DNA from: Phosphoribacter sp964558825
Lineage (GTDB): Bacteria > Actinomycetota > Actinomycetes > Actinomycetales > Dermatophilaceae
NCBI GenBank assembly: GCA_964558825.1
Contig: CAZLGB010000208.1
Span: 1-5,963, forward strand
Direction: 5' to 3'
DNA length: 5,963 nucleotides
The position numbers were made by a program, and so were the translations under genes. Below are positions 1-5,773 of this stretch, one piece after another. Numbering within the stretch: the first letter of the stretch is position 1; every line of letters begins with the position of its first letter. Under the pieces are notes generated by a model. The model saw only the letters and a list, made by a program, of their open reading frames with translations, was not told the origin of the DNA and did not search any database.

Positions 1-311
1 CGCCGGTCGACGCGACGGTCGCGGCGGCGATCGTCGCCGCCCTGCGCGTCGCTCCGCCCCGGCCTCCGGTCGGCGCGGCACCCAGCGGAGCACTGGCCAC
101 CGACCCGCTGACGACGACGCGCCTGCTGCGCCAAGCCGCGAGCGACAGCTTGGCGGTGTGGATCGGCTATGCCGACCGCAACGGCCGCACCAACCGGCAT
201 CTTGTGCGTCCCGTGCGGGTCGACGGCGGCCGCGTGTATGCCGTGTCCGGCGAGTCACTCGCCGAGCAGGTCTTCCTCCTGCACCGGATCACCGGCGTGG
301 CGGCGAGCTGA
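1..311 (+). CDS. C-terminal end of a helicase-associated, WYL-domain protein (5' end outside window)
   Basis: The reading frame is open from base 3 to a TGA at 309-311 and gives the last 102 residues of a longer protein. The first ~20 visible residues are an Ala/Val-rich helical stretch, followed by a Pro/Ala linker. The end is a WYL-like small beta-barrel: VWIGYADRNGRTNRHLV, then RPVRVDGGRVYAV, then a VFLLHRITGV strand near the C terminus. This pattern matches the end of the ~750-residue actinobacterial 'helicase-associated domain' proteins (Rv0862c type), which in mycobacteria lie beside the XPB helicase gene. An xpb gene lies 2.2 kb downstream on the same strand here, which supports the assignment. 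WYL folds bind nucleic acid or nucleotide ligands in other proteins; the job of this one is not established. A standalone WYL regulator cannot be excluded because the N-terminal part is not visible. Confidence 0.72.
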   Translation, partial: PVDATVAAAIVAALRVAPPRPPVGAAPSGALATDPLTTTRLLRQAASDSLAVWIGYADRNGRTNRHLVRPVRVDGGRVYAVSGESLAEQVFLLHRITGVAAS

Positions 312-374
312 ATCCTGCTGCGCGCCTGGCCGATTCGTGCAGGACCGGCGATCGGCGGCACCAGCCGCGGCCGG

Positions 375-1307
375 TCAGCCCCCGGCGAGCGCCCGGACCA
401 CTCGCGAGGGCGAGGGCCGCCCGAGCTCACCAGCCAGCCAGGCCGACGTCTCGACGAGCGCCGAGAGGTCGACCCCCGTCTCGACTCCGGCGCCATGCAA
501 CGCCCAGACGAGATCTTCGGTGGCGAGATTGCCCGTCGCCGACTTGGCATAGGGGCAGCCGCCCAGGCCCCCGGCCGACGAGTCGACGATGGTGACCCCC
601 GACCGCAGCGCGGCCATGGTGTTGGCCAGGGCCTGCCCATAGGTGTCGTGGAAGTGCACGGCGATCTGGTCGCGGCCGATGCCGGCCACGTCGAGGGCGT
701 CGAGCAGGGCCGCGACGTGGCCCGTCGTGGCGACCCCGATCGTGTCTCCGAGGCTGAGCTCGGCGCACCCGAGGTCCATGAGGCGGCGCGCGGCGTCGAC
801 GACCTGGCCGATCGGCACGTCGCCCTCCCACGGATCGCCGAAGCACATCGACACATAGGCGCGCACCCACAGCCCGGCATCGCGCGCCCGACTGACGACC
901 GGCTCGAACATCGCGACCGACTCGGCGATGCTCCGCCCGAGGTTGCGCTGGGCGAAGGTCTCGGTCGCGCTGCCGAAGATGGCGATCGCCTGGCACCCGG
1001 CCTCCAGGGCGCGGTCGAGGCCACGGACGTTGGGTACGAGCACCGGGCGGTTGCGGCCCACCCCCGTCGGGCCGAGCAACTCGAGCACCTCGGCGGCGTC
1101 GGCGAGCTGGGGCACCCAGGCCGGGTTGACGAAGGAGGTCGTCTCGATGACCGGCAATCCCGCCGCCGCCAGCCGGCGGATGAGCTCGGCCTTGACGGCC
1201 ACCGCCACGATGGTCTTCTCGTTCTGCAGGCCGTCGCGGGCGCCGACCTCGTAGATCGTCACGCGCTCCGGCAGGCCGGCTGCCGGCTCCAGCTGCGGTG
1301 CTCGCAT
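375..1307 (-). CDS. Hydroxymethylglutaryl-CoA lyase (HMG-CoA lyase)
   Basis: A 310-residue cytosolic TIM-barrel lyase cleaving 3-hydroxy-3-methylglutaryl-CoA to acetyl-CoA and acetoacetate, the last step of leucine breakdown. It belongs to the HMGL-like/DRE-TIM family and has the full length of bacterial (mvaB-type) enzymes. Visible hallmarks are YEVGARDGLQNE at 19-30 with the catalytic Arg24 and metal ligand Asp25, ETTSFV at 55-60 with Glu55, ELSLGDTIG at 183-191 with Asp188, and VHFHDTYGQ at 217-225 with metal ligands His218 and His220. The family signature SSAGGLGGCPYAKSATGN spans 243-260, with catalytic Cys251 and Asn260. No key residue is missing. The ATG start has a GGAGG Shine-Dalgarno (1313-1317) five bases upstream. 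It is convergent with the preceding gene (63 nt gap) and divergent from the next. No acyl-CoA carboxylase or dehydrogenase partner of leucine catabolism lies in the window, so its operon context is unusual. Signature motifs separate it from homocitrate or isopropylmalate synthases. Confidence 0.95.
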   Translation of the reverse strand: MRAPQLEPAAGLPERVTIYEVGARDGLQNEKTIVAVAVKAELIRRLAAAGLPVIETTSFVNPAWVPQLADAAEVLELLGPTGVGRNRPVLVPNVRGLDRALEAGCQAIAIFGSATETFAQRNLGRSIAESVAMFEPVVSRARDAGLWVRAYVSMCFGDPWEGDVPIGQVVDAARRLMDLGCAELSLGDTIGVATTGHVAALLDALDVAGIGRDQIAVHFHDTYGQALANTMAALRSGVTIVDSSAGGLGGCPYAKSATGNLATEDLVWALHGAGVETGVDLSALVETSAWLAGELGRPSPSRVVRALAGG

Positions 1308-1366
1308 GTGTGCCTCCGTGGGGACCGGGGTCTGGGCTCGCTGCTCGCCATTCTGTCAGCGCAACT

Positions 1367-1384
1367 CGTGCGTCCTTCCGCACG
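1367..1384. promoter_or_regulatory. Palindrome in the divergent control region (candidate operator)
   Basis: CGTGCG (1367-1372), a six-base spacer and CGCACG (1379-1384) form a perfect 6-bp inverted repeat between the HMG-CoA lyase start and the next gene. It sits just upstream of a possible -10 box for the rightward gene, roughly where its -35 would fall, so it could be a repressor or activator site. No T-run follows, which argues against a terminator. A chance palindrome in GC-rich DNA remains possible. Confidence 0.35.
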
Positions 1385-1394
1385 GATGAGCAGG

Positions 1395-1400
1395 TAGTCT
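1395..1400 (+). promoter_or_regulatory. Possible -10 box for the membrane protein/xpb pair
   Basis: TAGTCT fits the TAnnnT form of actinobacterial housekeeping -10 boxes. It lies 24 bases before the ATG at 1425, which would leave a short leader containing the strong Shine-Dalgarno AAGGAGG at 1414-1420. No TTGAC-like -35 is seen 16-19 bases upstream; that position is occupied by the palindrome at 1367-1384. The call rests on the hexamer and its position only. Confidence 0.3.
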
Positions 1401-1424
1401 CGCGACGACGAGCAAGGAGGGGAT

Positions 1425-2504
1425 ATGAGCGAGCAGTGGCCGCCCGACGGTCAGCCCATCGCCGGCGACGTGGCGCCCGCCCCCGTGTCAGACGCGCTGG
1501 CCGAGCCCGCGGCCGAGCCCGTGTCCGAGTCGGCGACCGACACGTCGCTCGACTGGGGTGCGGACGACCCGCTCGCCGACGAGCCCACTCGCCGAGCGCC
1601 CAGCGAGATCAGTGCCGACGAGGTCGTCGCCGATTCCCCAGCCGAGGTCATCGACGATGCCGCGGTTGATGTCAGTGGCGACGACATCGCCGCGCCGGCT
1701 CTCGGCGGGTTCGCGCCGCCCAGCCCCGACCCGTCGTTCACCCAGCCGGTGCCGGGGGGCCCCGCCACGCAGGCCATGCCCAGCGACCCGCCGCTCTGGG
1801 GACCGCCTCCTGCTCCGCCGACCGGGGCCGCGCCCTATCCCGCACCCCCGGAGTATGCCGGCTACCCCTCCCCCATGCCCGGCCCGGCTCCTACCTCAGC
1901 TCCGCTGCCCCAGGGTGCCTACCCGCCCGGCCCACCGGCCCGCCCCGGCTACCCGGCATACCCCCAAGGGCCGTATGCCGCTGCGCAGCCCTATCCGGCA
2001 GCGCCCCCGCCCGGGTCGTATCCGCCGGCGGGATATCCGCGCTACCCCGCAGCAGGCGCACCAGCGCCCTATCCGGGTCAGCAGCCATGGCCGGCTCAGC
2101 CGGGCTCGGCATACCCGGCGCCGGGCGCGCAAGCGGGCTATCCCGGGCAGCCCCGGCCGGTGGCCTATCCCGCCGCGGGCGGCTACGCCCCACCGGGCCC
2201 CAGCGGTTGGCCTGGTCAACCGGCACCGGCGGGCTATCCGGGCGCTTTTCGGCCGGCTGCAGCCGTGGCCCCCGCCAACGCCTCGGCAGTCATCCTCGTC
2301 GTCGTGTCGATCCTCGCGATCATCGCGACCGGCATCATCGGTCCGCCCAGCGCCGTCATGGGGGTGCTCGCGCTCAAACGCAACGCGGCTGACCCTGCGG
2401 GCTCGCGCAGCCAGACGGTCAAGGGGTGGATCGTCTTCGCCGTCAACGCCGTCATCGGCGGGGCACTCATCGCCGCCCTCGTCTGGTGGCGCAACAACCG
2501 CTGA
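1425..2504 (+). CDS. Pro/Tyr/Gly-rich membrane protein with DUF4190-like C-terminal membrane domain
   Basis: A 359-residue protein with three zones. Residues 1 to ~92 are acidic (many Asp, Glu, Ala). Residues ~93-283 are a low-complexity Pro/Ala/Tyr/Gly region with loosely repeated YPAPP, PGYP and AYP units. Residues ~288-317 form a hydrophobic hairpin with a GIIGPPSAVMGVLAL turn, followed by KRN, a short polar loop and a last membrane helix at 335-355 ending in WWRNNR. The order (disordered Pro-rich arm, helical hairpin with a small-residue turn, basic loop, final helix) resembles the actinobacterial DUF4190 family, whose function is unknown. The start is secure: AAGGAGG at 1414-1420 lies four bases before ATG. 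The gene ends 9 nt before xpb, suggesting one transcript. There is no signal peptide; the long N-terminal arm is probably cytoplasmic. The biochemical role is not known. Confidence 0.85.
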   Translation: MSEQWPPDGQPIAGDVAPAPVSDALAEPAAEPVSESATDTSLDWGADDPLADEPTRRAPSEISADEVVADSPAEVIDDAAVDVSGDDIAAPALGGFAPPSPDPSFTQPVPGGPATQAMPSDPPLWGPPPAPPTGAAPYPAPPEYAGYPSPMPGPAPTSAPLPQGAYPPGPPARPGYPAYPQGPYAAAQPYPAAPPPGSYPPAGYPRYPAAGAPAPYPGQQPWPAQPGSAYPAPGAQAGYPGQPRPVAYPAAGGYAPPGPSGWPGQPAPAGYPGAFRPAAAVAPANASAVILVVVSILAIIATGIIGPPSAVMGVLALKRNAADPAGSRSQTVKGWIVFAVNAVIGGALIAALVWWRNNR

Positions 2505-2513
2505 GCCGAGCCG

Positions 2514-4148
2514 ATGACCGATGGCCCGCTGATCGTCCAGAGCGACAAGACACTGCTCCTGGAGGTCGACCACCCTGGCGCCGAGACGGCGCGACGCGAC
2601 ATCGCGCCCTTCGCCGAGCTCGAGCGTGCACCCGAACACATCCACACCTATCGGGTCACGCCGCTCGGGCTGTGGAATGCCCGCGCCGCCGGCCATGACG
2701 CCGAGCAGGTGGTCGACGCCCTGCTGCGCCACAGCAGGTATGCCGTGCCGCAGGCGCTGCTCGTCGACATCGTCGAGACGATGTCCCGCTATGGCCGGCT
2801 GACTCTTGAAAAGGATCCTGCGCGCGGCCTCGTGCTCCACACGACCGACCGCCCCGTGCTCGAGGAAGTGTTGCGGCACAAACGGATCCAGCCGCTGCTG
2901 GGCGATCGGGTCGACCCCGACACGGTGCTCGTCCACCCCTCGGAGCGCGGTCACCTCAAGCAGGCGCTGCTCAAGATCGGCTGGCCCGCCGAGGATCTCG
3001 CCGGCTACGTCGACGGCGAGGCCCACCCCATCGACCTGCGCGAGCAGGGCTGGGAGATGCGCGCCTATCAGCGCCAAGCCGTCGAGGGTTTCTGGCACGG
3101 CGGATCTGGTGTCGTCGTGCTGCCCTGCGGCGCAGGCAAGACCATCGTCGGAGCCGGGGCAATGGCGGCCGCTCGAGCCACGACCCTCGTGCTCGTCACC
3201 AACACCGTCGCCGCACGCCAGTGGCGCGACGAGCTGCTGCGCCGGACCTCGTTGACCGAGAACGAGATCGGTGAATACTCGGGCTCCCGCAAGGAGATCC
3301 GCCCGGTCACCATCGCGACCTACCAAGTGCTCACGGTCCGGCGCAAAGGCGTCTATCCCCACCTCGAGCTGCTCGACGCGCGCGACTGGGGACTGGTCAT
3401 CTACGACGAGGTCCACCTGCTGCCCGCCCCGGTCTTCCGCATGACCGCCGACCTGCAGGCCCGCCGGCGACTCGGTCTCACGGCCACCCTCGTGCGCGAG
3501 GACGGGCGCGAGTCCGACGTCTTCTCGCTCATCGGGCCCAAGCGCTTCGACGCGCCGTGGAAGGACATCGAGGCACAGGGGTGGATCGCGCCCGCCGATT
3601 GCGTCGAGGTGCGCATCACTTTGAGCGAGGGCGAGCGCATGGCGTATGCCGTCGCAGAGCCCGACGAGCGCTATCGACTCGCCTCGTGCGCGCCGGGGAA
3701 GGACCGGGTGGTCGAGACGATCGTCGCCCGGCATACCGGCGAGCCGACCCTGGTCATCGGGCAGTATCTCGACCAACTCGGCTCTCTGGCGCAGCGATTG
3801 GACGCACCCCTCATCACCGGCGAGACGAGCGTGGCCGAGCGGCAGCGACTCTTCGCGGCCTTCCGGGCGGGCGAGGTGGGGCTGCTCGTCGTCTCGAAGG
3901 TCGCCAACTTCTCCATCGACCTGCCGGAGGCGTCGGTGGCCGTGCAGGTCTCGGGCACCTTCGGATCACGTCAGGAGGAGGCCCAGCGGCTCGGTCGGCT
4001 GTTGCGCCCCAAGGGTGACGGCCGCACGGCCCACTTCTACACCGTCGTCGCTCGCGACACCGTCGACGCCGACTTCGCGGCCCATCGGCAGCGCTTCCTC
4101 GCCGAGCAGGGCTATGCCTATCGGATCGTCGACGAGGACGATCTCTAG
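2514..4148 (+). CDS. xpb: XPB-type DNA repair helicase (3'-5' superfamily 2)
   Basis: A 544-residue SF2 ATP-dependent helicase, close to the ~540 residues of the mycobacterial XPB/ErcC3 protein. Residues ~45-165 match the XPB N-terminal 'Helicase_C_3' region. The ATPase core has a Walker A motif PCGAGKT at 204-210 (Lys209), a DEVH box at 298-301, LTAT at 322-325 followed by the XPB-specific RED motif at 328-330, and motif VI QRLGRLLRPK at 491-500 with Arg495 and Arg498. All key residues are present, so an active 3'-5' helicase is expected. In eukaryotes and archaea XPB opens DNA in nucleotide excision repair; its bacterial repair pathway is less certain. No Bax1-like nuclease partner lies in the window. 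The ATG at 2514 has only a weak GAG upstream, but it lies 9 nt after the previous stop, so translational coupling is likely. Restriction or DEAD-box helicases are less likely given RED, DEVH and the N-terminal domain. Confidence 0.95.
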   Translation: MTDGPLIVQSDKTLLLEVDHPGAETARRDIAPFAELERAPEHIHTYRVTPLGLWNARAAGHDAEQVVDALLRHSRYAVPQALLVDIVETMSRYGRLTLEKDPARGLVLHTTDRPVLEEVLRHKRIQPLLGDRVDPDTVLVHPSERGHLKQALLKIGWPAEDLAGYVDGEAHPIDLREQGWEMRAYQRQAVEGFWHGGSGVVVLPCGAGKTIVGAGAMAAARATTLVLVTNTVAARQWRDELLRRTSLTENEIGEYSGSRKEIRPVTIATYQVLTVRRKGVYPHLELLDARDWGLVIYDEVHLLPAPVFRMTADLQARRRLGLTATLVREDGRESDVFSLIGPKRFDAPWKDIEAQGWIAPADCVEVRITLSEGERMAYAVAEPDERYRLASCAPGKDRVVETIVARHTGEPTLVIGQYLDQLGSLAQRLDAPLITGETSVAERQRLFAAFRAGEVGLLVVSKVANFSIDLPEASVAVQVSGTFGSRQEEAQRLGRLLRPKGDGRTAHFYTVVARDTVDADFAAHRQRFLAEQGYAYRIVDEDDL

Positions 4149-5105
4149 TCAGTCGCCCCCGTCACCCCGCTCGCCCATGGCGACCTCGGGGCGCCGGTAG
4201 GCGGCATACGGATCGCTCGTCGGCGCGCCGTCGCTGGCGGCGTCAGCCGCCGACTCGCCCGGCCGCAGCCCTGCCGAGGGGCGAGCGTAGGGCGAGACCG
4301 CAGGCTCAGGCGCGCGGAAATCCGGTGGGAGTGTGGGCAACTCGTCCCAAGCGGGCTCCTCGCGACGCGTGGTCGGCACGACGACGACCACGTTGTCGGG
4401 CTGGTGCGGCTCGCCGACGAGGACGCCTGGGGCGGTCGGCGCGGTCGTCTGCTGGGGCGTGCTCGGGGCGGCCTCGGAGGCCGCGGCCGGTGGGCTGGAG
4501 CGCTCGTCGAGGGATGCCGCGGCAGGCGCCGGGTCGGCCCGGAGCGGCAGCGGGCCCCACCCGATCCGCACCAGGATCCAGGCGACGACGAGCGACACCG
4601 CCCCCGGCACGAGGAAGCGCAGCATGGACACCATGCCGAGCTCGTCGAAGGACGCCGACTGGTCGATCGCTTTCAGCGCCTCGTCTCTGTTGAGGACGAC
4701 GAGGGCGGCGAGGACCGCCGGCCCGAGAGCCAGCCCGGCCCCCACGCTCGCCACGAGGCGCACCTCGGATCGGTCGCCGCGGCCGGCCAGGCGCAGGCCC
4801 AGGAAGGCAGCCGCGAACCCGAGCGCGATGACGACACCCTCCGGCGGGACCGACTGAGAGAAGCCGACCGTCAGCATGAGGACGAGGCCCATGACCGCCC
4901 CGGGGCCCTGCGGAGGCGGCTGCGAGATGAGGTTGCCGTTCTCGTCATAGACCGTGTTGCCCTGCACCTGAAAGGCGGCGCCGCTCTGCGCCACCAACCA
5001 CAACGACCACAACCAGGCCACGGGCACGGCATACAGCGCCCAGATCAGCCACATCGGCACCATCGAACGCAGCCACGCCGCCACGTCCACGCGTCTCCCC
5101 TGCAT
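4149..5105 (-). CDS. Polytopic membrane protein with long Pro/Ala-rich cytoplasmic tail, function unknown
   Basis: A 318-residue protein of no family I recognise. Likely membrane segments are at ~18-39 (very Trp/Leu/Val-rich), ~70-86, ~88-105, ~116-138 and ~161-182. A polar loop with NTVYDENGNL lies at 50-59, between the first two. From ~189 to the end the chain is low complexity and rich in Ala, Pro, Ser and Glu, broken by a VVVVVP stretch and closing with DPYAAYRRPE, as in many actinobacterial disordered tails. The frame stays open upstream to 5234, but that extension is Arg/Ser/Thr-rich and unlike a membrane protein. ATG 5105 is preceded by a TAnnnT box that would suit a leaderless message. 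GTG at 5090 (15 bases inward) has a better Shine-Dalgarno (GGGGAG) and is a real alternative. Its stop directly abuts the xpb stop. It lies 143 nt downstream of the CpaE-named gene and may be cotranscribed with it. Confidence 0.78.
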   Translation of the reverse strand: MQGRRVDVAAWLRSMVPMWLIWALYAVPVAWLWSLWLVAQSGAAFQVQGNTVYDENGNLISQPPPQGPGAVMGLVLMLTVGFSQSVPPEGVVIALGFAAAFLGLRLAGRGDRSEVRLVASVGAGLALGPAVLAALVVLNRDEALKAIDQSASFDELGMVSMLRFLVPGAVSLVVAWILVRIGWGPLPLRADPAPAAASLDERSSPPAAASEAAPSTPQQTTAPTAPGVLVGEPHQPDNVVVVVPTTRREEPAWDELPTLPPDFRAPEPAVSPYARPSAGLRPGESAADAASDGAPTSDPYAAYRRPEVAMGERGDGGD

Positions 5106-5112
5106 GTCTTCC

Positions 5113-5118
5113 AACCTA
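5113..5118 (-). promoter_or_regulatory. Possible -10 box (TAGGTT) for a leaderless transcript
   Basis: On the minus strand TAGGTT lies seven bases before the ATG at 5105. This matches the TAnnnT -10 form, and its spacing would start transcription at or next to the A of the ATG. Leaderless messages are common in actinobacteria, and the ATG itself lacks a good Shine-Dalgarno. No well-spaced -35 is present: TTGATC and TTGCTC occur upstream at 22 and 12 nt spacing, not 17-18. Confidence 0.35.
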
Positions 5119-5248
5119 CGCCGCACCGTCGAGCAAGGGCGATCAAGTGTCGCCGGTGTCCCCCCCGTCACCATGGAGGCATGACACCCCCCGACCGACC
5201 CGCTGGCGGCCTTCGTCGCCGGCCTGACGGCCACCTGGACGAGCCGGA

Positions 5249-5659
5249 CTAAGGAGCGTCGCTGCGGCCCTGCTGGTCGAGCGCGCCCAGCACGGCCTTG
5301 CCATAGGCCGACTCCGCGTCAGCGTCGGTATGCCGTGAACCGTCGGCCAGCTCGACGACGAAACCGCCTGGGGCACTGCGAAATGCGACAAATCTGCCGC
5401 CGAGCGCGGCGCGCAGTTGATCCTCGCGGGGCAGCCACACGACGTCGTCGACCGCCACCGAGTCCAGCGCCCACTCGACGGTCCCGTTGAAGCCGACGAC
5501 CGCCCCGTCGACGAAGTCGACGACTTGGGCGACCATGTCAGACACGACGAAGACCTCGGCCTCCAGCTCGGGCCGATCGACGACGAAGCGGTCACCCGAG
5601 GACGGCGTCCACGGCATACCAGCTGCGCGGAGGCGGCGAGCGAGATCGAGTGACAGCAC
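5249..5659 (-). CDS. Small conserved actinobacterial protein, family commonly labelled 'pilus assembly protein CpaE'
   Basis: A soluble protein of 136 residues when begun at GTG 5659, which gives an N terminus VLSLDLARRLRAAGMPWTP. Recognisable conserved blocks are GDRFVV (22-27), EVFVVSDM (35-42), GFNGTVEWALDSV (56-68), WLPREDQLR (75-83) and a C-terminal DAESAYGKAVLGAL helix (114-127). Databases often call this family CpaE, but the protein has neither the receiver-like nor the MinD/ParA-like ATPase domain of true CpaE, and no tad pilus gene is in the window. The function is best treated as unknown. No start has an ideal ribosome site. GTG 5698 has GGGGGAG four bases upstream and would add 13 residues, and the frame stays open to a TTG at 5722. 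I prefer 5659 because family members as I know them begin just before the LSxDLARRLR block. Confidence 0.8.
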   Translation of the reverse strand: MLSLDLARRLRAAGMPWTPSSGDRFVVDRPELEAEVFVVSDMVAQVVDFVDGAVVGFNGTVEWALDSVAVDDVVWLPREDQLRAALGGRFVAFRSAPGGFVVELADGSRHTDADAESAYGKAVLGALDQQGRSDAP

Positions 5660-5690
5660 CCACCCAGTGTGCCCTCGGGTGGCACACAGC
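5660..5690. promoter_or_regulatory. Overlapping inverted repeats in the divergent region (candidate operator)
   Basis: Two perfect inverted repeats interlock just upstream of the CpaE-named gene: CCACCC (5660-5665) with GGGTGG (5677-5682), and GTGTGCC (5667-5673) with GGCACAC (5681-5687). They cannot form together. Part of the block is echoed next to it as GTGCCCAC at 5691-5698. If translation starts at 5659 this is non-coding control DNA; if it starts at 5698 it is inside the gene. No T-tract follows, so it is not a classical terminator. Confidence 0.4.
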
Positions 5691-5725
5691 GTGCCCACAG
5701 GTCTCCCCCAGCGGGCGCTCAAGCT

Positions 5726-5751
5726 GCCGAGTTGTGCTGTGGCAACTGGGC
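5726..5751. promoter_or_regulatory. Imperfect palindrome upstream of the proline-rich gene
   Basis: GCC-g-AGTTG (5726-5734) and CAACT-g-GGC (5743-5751) pair over eight bases with one mismatch around an eight-base centre. It lies 22 bases before the ATG at 5774, where it could be an operator or a 5' leader hairpin. No convincing -10/-35 pair is seen around it. Confidence 0.35.
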
Positions 5752-5773
5752 CTCATGTCGACAGGAGATCCCG

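Larger units (their letters stand above)
236..5619. repeat. Dispersed octamer GTATGCCG / CGGCATAC, 12 copies
   Basis: Copies on the + strand start at 236, 1853, 1973, 2738, 3644 and 5328. Copies on the - strand (read as CGGCATAC on +) start at 1954, 2107, 3729, 4202, 5027 and 5612. The core hexamer TATGCC occurs three further times, at 168, 546 (minus) and 4113. All 12 lie inside genes. They are read in different phases: Tyr-Ala (TAT GCC), Ala-Tyr (GCA TAC), Arg-His-Thr (CGG CAT ACC) and Met-Pro (ATG CCG). Four fall in the Pro/Tyr-rich zone of the gene at 1425. The entry marks the span over which copies are scattered, not a continuous repeat. Confidence 0.8.

Noticed and set aside
329..356. 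GCCGAT/ATCGGC inverted repeat between the convergent first gene and HMG-CoA lyase, as a terminator.
   Set aside because: A 16-base loop, a stem of six and no T-tract; such repeats arise often in DNA of this composition.
495..1397. Long open frame on the + strand opposite the HMG-CoA lyase gene.
   Set aside because: It is the antisense shadow of a gene with full family motifs; its translation is rich in Arg, Asp and His with no domain pattern.
1840..2260. Tandem DNA repeat within the Pro/Tyr-rich region.
   Set aside because: The protein units (YPAPP, PGYP) are irregular in length and the DNA underneath uses varied codons, so it is compositional low complexity rather than a true tandem repeat.
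1896..3776. Very long (626-codon) open frame on the - strand opposite the membrane protein and xpb.
   Set aside because: It spans two clearly coding genes in antisense, and its translation has the typical Arg/Gly/Asp/His-rich composition of GC-rich shadows.
4179..4195. GGCG...CGCC imperfect hairpin just past the xpb stop, as a terminator.
   Set aside because: The stem is short and interrupted, no T-run follows, and it lies inside the coding end of the opposite gene.
5106..5234. N-terminal extension of the membrane protein frame to an upstream ATG at 5234.
   Set aside because: The extra 43 residues are Arg/Ser/Thr/Gly-rich, resemble antisense GC-rich filler, and would precede an otherwise well-placed start just before the first membrane helix.
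5181..5252. A 23-codon + strand ORF (ATG 5181, TAA 5250) preceded by GGAGG, starting with a C6 run.
   Set aside because: GGAGG ends only one base before the ATG, too close to act as a ribosome site. The peptide is Pro/Arg/Asp-rich with no recognisable pattern. A one-base shift at the C run gives a different peptide that runs antisense into the next gene. Not convincing as a gene or a frameshifted remnant.
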